Shown: positions 7,201-8,503 of the stretch, piece by piece
How positions within the stretch are numbered: position 1 is the stretch's first letter
Layout: each line of letters begins with the position of its first letter
From: Candidatus Omnitrophota bacterium
GTDB lineage: Bacteria; Omnitrophota; Gorgyraeia; 1-14-0-20-64-10
Assembly: GCA_023248095.1 (NCBI GenBank)
Contig: JAHFFF010000067.1
Location: forward strand, 1-8,503
Direction: 5' to 3'
DNA: 8,503 bases
The notes under the pieces: model-generated
What the model was told of the DNA's origin: nothing
The model's database searches: none
Seen by the model: the letters and a program-made list of their open reading frames with translations, nothing else
Program-made: the position numbers and the translations under genes

Positions 7201-7693
7201 TGCTGTGCTGATACAACCTCTTACCTGACCAGACAATCAAGTGGAAGATTCCGATGTCCATTCCGGGAATCGCGACAAGCTGCGCATCAGGGTCATCGAA
7301 GTCCCGTATCGACGCGAACTGGGATGTCAGGATATGCTGCCCATCCTTCCAAACCTGAAGGAGACGGATCTGCTTCCCATGGTGCACTGCCAATAGCCCA
7401 TTGGTGACCCAACTGAATGTATGGGGCCGGTACAAGGGCCACCGGCGTCCTGTGGCGCTGAAGCCGCCGTTAAAGGTCTCCAAGACCTTCGGCTCGATCA
7501 CTGGCGCCTCTTCCAAGCCGGACATCGGATGCCGAATGAGCCCCTTCTCCAGTCCGGCCCGGACCGTGGGGGACTGCTCGGCGCGAAGGGCAAAGGCGGG
7601 CAACGGAACCCCACAGAAAACGAGGGAAACCGAGAGAACCAGCGAAGCGATAAGCTTCAAGGAACTCCAGCGAACGAACTGAGGTTTAAGCAT
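4274..7693 (-). CDS. large exported protein, propeller-like N-terminal half, GLEE motifs, unknown function
   Basis: An unrecognised 1139-residue protein. A signal peptide spans about residues 1-35 (basic start, hydrophobic LIASLVLSVSLVF, likely cut after AFA), so it is exported. C27 precedes that site and I find no other cysteine; FCG is not a normal lipobox. Residues about 100-440 carry repeated strands such as FDPVSAHVLFLG (200-211), VDPSRDWIWAVN (250-261), VEPVSGEILVTS (301-312) and IDPETRHILVGD (358-369), typical of beta-propellers. Residues 470-640 look beta-rich, and the rest is mixed with no enzyme motif seen. AGLEK/SGLEE/AGLEE/GGLEE/AGLEE motifs lie at 46, 58, 650, 962 and 1040. The ATG at 7693 has no good Shine-Dalgarno; a weak promoter could make the mRNA almost leaderless. 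It follows tyrS by 65 bases and ends in a 4-base overlap with the convergent GGDEF gene. A surface or matrix protein is a guess. Confidence 0.9.
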   Translation of the reverse strand: MLKPQFVRWSSLKLIASLVLSVSLVFCGVPLPAFALRAEQSPTVRAGLEKGLIRHPMSGLEEAPVIEPKVLETFNGGFSATGRRWPLYRPHTFSWVTNGLLAVHHGKQIRLLQVWKDGQHILTSQFASIRDFDDPDAQLVAIPGMDIGIFHLIVWSGKRLYQHSMDLAMPTGQPPTVHSFESIKETVDMSDLGGPRGAVFDPVSAHVLFLGMRLGEGVQARGLHHVRWTKLSEGRIAELRHLEDPIQLVVDPSRDWIWAVNHKAYSNQLMAFRWNSKRFRYDRMGSIPLPEFWGFQARLVVEPVSGEILVTSPYYQQILVLKPNVRGSELAGVDFQKIIRLPAVYEETDQSPPIPITIDPETRHILVGDPFGRQIWVLAPLAEQANPELTLFDLIDREKLPRPVNTLFWNPIGFQFGSNNRPIVWDKGQKRFFAGRIKLDPLRSAEEIPLREVDWTTPLTSDERRERFDRFSVRQEFNGQWIRWDVEAGKKEFFTGTELRLNVSYGIGDREVASKEFRNELIIPQEVRNLENLERDRRGISKDSEVWLTSRLEPDGSLRLYLLVQDLSGWRPFAWEGRVVFRDGQISLPAGEIFWHGIDDRYLLGVGMDSLGRPWAIRWKPYLSDGKKGILPAMVPLPSKFPLSKVEESAGLEEIRRTAERWVEEGVGASSVAVDQPLKARAVETILALANPSVLPHLMEDSSQADSLWPGQSWQAVHWHSGTPLARIDYNLSGSLNLTLPSGQGVLVSTGKAARPLSLKKDFLAASLSGTSQTDSVPLTEFLSGYGIPPGALTTEAFSLVVEEPQTGMSVRHAPLTFEADIDPWEGEISGMGITVVSLRPFFQNLPEGTIVKMASRVHGTDTLLSQGDLKAYFETGWMFPMLLVDPSFWVGRLFIPPGRATIEEAFLDLITMEGNHVEGKGPSFGQMDDENRLRWLQRFFLVVPVNLGVLAQAQGIPLSQGGLEEEDEGILEGVLKDQGSLRMLNLKGEVLLKDPDGKAIIVIQLPAQLPSISRGYFQQGLQVPAGLQSLGTEVVRLGAGLEEVLQVWQEQPPGSGDVILFNVEHTPKGPQLSAWLPLVTPLPTVLRGRPETVARMTVEVLAVVAQMARRLGYALDLETTRVTFLQVGPMTYAIVRSA
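4562..7558 (-). repeat. five GLEE/GLEK motifs within the exported protein
   Basis: The motifs are AGLEK (7544-7558, residues 46-50), SGLEE (7508-7522, residues 58-62), AGLEE (5732-5746, residues 650-654), GGLEE (4796-4810, residues 962-966) and AGLEE (4562-4576, residues 1040-1044). Two follow the signal peptide directly. The others lie between segments that look like separate domains, several in acidic or polar surroundings. The small residue-Gly-Leu-Glu-acidic/basic pattern is more consistent than expected for linkers. Function is unknown; processing, sorting or docking sites are possibilities. Confidence 0.55.
6383..7105 (-). repeat. beta-propeller-like blade repeats in the exported protein
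   Basis: Five repeat units start at residues 197, 247, 298, 355 and about 422. Each reads roughly hydrophobic-x-hydrophobic-[DE]-P-x-x-x-x-hydrophobic-hydrophobic-hydrophobic, with the last unit variant (PIVWDKGQKRFFAG). Spacings are 50, 51, 57 and 67 residues, blade-like in length. One or two further degenerate blades may lie at 98-163. The pattern resembles YVTN/NHL-type propellers, but the exact family is not identified. Confidence 0.6.
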
Positions 7694-7703
7694 GGTTATT
7701 AAG

Positions 7704-7733
7704 AGTTTACCTTGCGGGGACGGATGAAATCAA
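7704..7733 (-). promoter_or_regulatory. weak candidate promoter for the exported-protein gene
   Basis: In the 65-base gap after tyrS the minus strand reads TTGATT (7733-7728), an 18-bp spacer, then TAAACT (7709-7704), each matching four of six consensus bases. A start near 7697 would lie about four bases before the ATG. A 6-bp AT-rich inverted repeat (7734-7739 with 7750-7755, GTAATT/AATTAC) lies just upstream and is too weak for a terminator. Co-transcription with tyrS is equally possible. Confidence 0.3.
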
Positions 7734-7758
7734 GTAATTATCTGGGTTAAATTACGAT

Positions 7759-8503
7759 TTACAGGATGAGCTTAAGGAACTGGCGCTTGCCGACCTTGAG
7801 AATCGCGCCGGAATCGATCGAGACGGAAACCTTTGGGTCCGTGAGGCGTTTGCCGCCCAGATCCACGGCTCCCTGCTGAATCAACCGGCGGGCCTCAGCT
7901 CTGGAAGGAGCCAGCTTCGATTCCGCAAGCAAAGCAATCATTGAAACCTTTCCCTCCCGGATGAGAGCGGGGGGAACTTTAAATTCGGCAAGCCGGTCCG
8001 GGGTTTGCTTGTTGCGGAATACCTTGTTGAAATTGGCCTGCTCTTTTTCCGCAGTCGGCGCCCCGTGAAACTGCGACGTCAGCAGGAACGCCAGCCGCTG
8101 CTTCGCCTCCATTGGGTGCATCCCCTTGACGGCTTCGAGATCCTCGTCGGTCAACAGCTCGTAGTACCGCAGCATCAGGGCATCCGGGATGGACATCAGC
8201 TTGCCGTAGATCTGATCCGGCGGCTCAGTGATGCCAATCGCGTTGCCCAGTGATTTGGACATCTTCTGCACGCCGTCGGTTCCTTCGAGGAGCGGAACGG
8301 TCAGCACCACCTGCGGCTCCTGGCCGAAGCGTTCCTGGAGTGCTCGGCCCAGGAGGAGATTGAACTTTTGGTCGTTGCCGCCGAGTTCGACGTCGGCCTT
8401 GAGGGCGACGGAATCGTACGCCTGCAGAAGAGGATAGAGAGATTCGGTCACGGTGAGCGAAGCGCCGGATTTGAGACGCTGGCTGAAATCCTCCCGTTCG
8501 AGC
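7759..8503 (-). CDS. tyrS: tyrosyl-tRNA synthetase, C-terminal part (partial at window edge)
   Basis: A class I aminoacyl-tRNA synthetase that charges tRNA-Tyr with tyrosine in the cytoplasm. The frame stays open to the window edge, so the N-terminal HIGH-containing part is outside; the visible part is about 247 residues plus stop. The edge reads LEREDFSQRLKSGASLTVTE, matching the TyrS region before LYPLLQAYDSVALKADVELG. The tyrosine-site GGNDQ lies at 8368-8382 (family form GGTDQ), and the ATP-site loop KMSKS at 8251-8265 within DGVQKMSKSLGNAIGI. The C-terminal 60 residues form an S4 RNA-binding domain (SRAEARRLIQQGAV, then VGKRQFLKL). KMSKS plus the S4 end fits the bacterial TyrRS group using KMSKS rather than KFGKS. 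The stop is TAA at 7761-7759, followed 65 bases later by the exported-protein gene on the same strand. No frameshift is seen. Confidence 0.97.
   Translation of the reverse strand, partial: LEREDFSQRLKSGASLTVTESLYPLLQAYDSVALKADVELGGNDQKFNLLLGRALQERFGQEPQVVLTVPLLEGTDGVQKMSKSLGNAIGITEPPDQIYGKLMSIPDALMLRYYELLTDEDLEAVKGMHPMEAKQRLAFLLTSQFHGAPTAEKEQANFNKVFRNKQTPDRLAEFKVPPALIREGKVSMIALLAESKLAPSRAEARRLIQQGAVDLGGKRLTDPKVSVSIDSGAILKVGKRQFLKLIL

Noticed and set aside
7604..7618. Cys27 of the exported protein as a lipobox cysteine.
   Set aside because: The preceding residues are LVF; a Phe at -1 does not fit the lipobox, and AFA at 33-35 is a better signal peptidase I site.
7734..7755. GTAATT/AATTAC inverted repeat after tyrS as a terminator.
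   Set aside because: Only six AT-rich pairs and no following T-tract.
8449..8451. GTG considered as the tyrS start.
   Set aside because: The frame continues upstream to the window edge with residues typical of TyrS, so this is an internal Val codon.

Overview
The window carries the 5' two-thirds of a 16S rRNA gene with its leader and promoter, a divergent regulatory pair, a short signalling operon, one very large secreted protein of unknown function, and the 3' part of a tyrosyl-tRNA synthetase gene. It is bacterial chromosome: the 16S shows the universal bacterial 519, 787 and 926 blocks, promoters are sigma-70-like and Shine-Dalgarno sites are present. The overall look of the 16S, together with a secreted protein that continues from its signal peptide into an ALRAEQ stretch and carries repeated GLEE motifs, makes me think of Omnitrophota (OP3, PVC superphylum). 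That placement is recollection and inference, not a computed result.

Layout. Positions 1-1025 (minus): 16S rRNA, cut by the window edge on its 3' side. Positions 1026-1311: rrn leader with a promoter, a boxB-like hairpin plus boxA, a strong intrinsic-terminator structure and a second boxA. Positions 1312-1599 (minus): a 95-residue orphan protein with a good Shine-Dalgarno. Positions 1600-1752: a dense divergent control region with two near-consensus extended -10 promoters, two perfect 9-bp inverted repeats and a 10-bp direct repeat placed once in each promoter spacer. Positions 1753-4277 (plus): XRE-cupin regulator, stand-alone receiver protein, then a membrane Cache-like/HAMP/GGDEF protein, probably one operon. 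Positions 4274-7693 (minus): a 1139-residue exported protein with a beta-propeller-like N-terminal half and five GLEE/GLEK motifs, convergent with the GGDEF gene and overlapping it by 4 bases. Positions 7759-8503 (minus): tyrS, 3' part.

How it works together (inference). The XRE-cupin protein probably controls itself and the divergent 95-residue gene from the shared control region. Its transcript seems to start at or within a few bases of its ATG. It is tightly coupled to the receiver gene, whose Shine-Dalgarno overlaps the XRE stop codon. The operon then gives a membrane protein with a GGDEF-family domain, linking a regulator, a phosphorylatable receiver and possible cyclic-di-GMP output, but no kinase is in view. 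The rrn operon reads away on the minus strand, and its leader looks built to require antitermination. The large exported protein is the most novel item: no enzymatic family is recognisable, it has no cysteine after its signal peptide, and its GLEE motifs sit near apparent domain borders. No tRNA, IS element or CRISPR array is visible.
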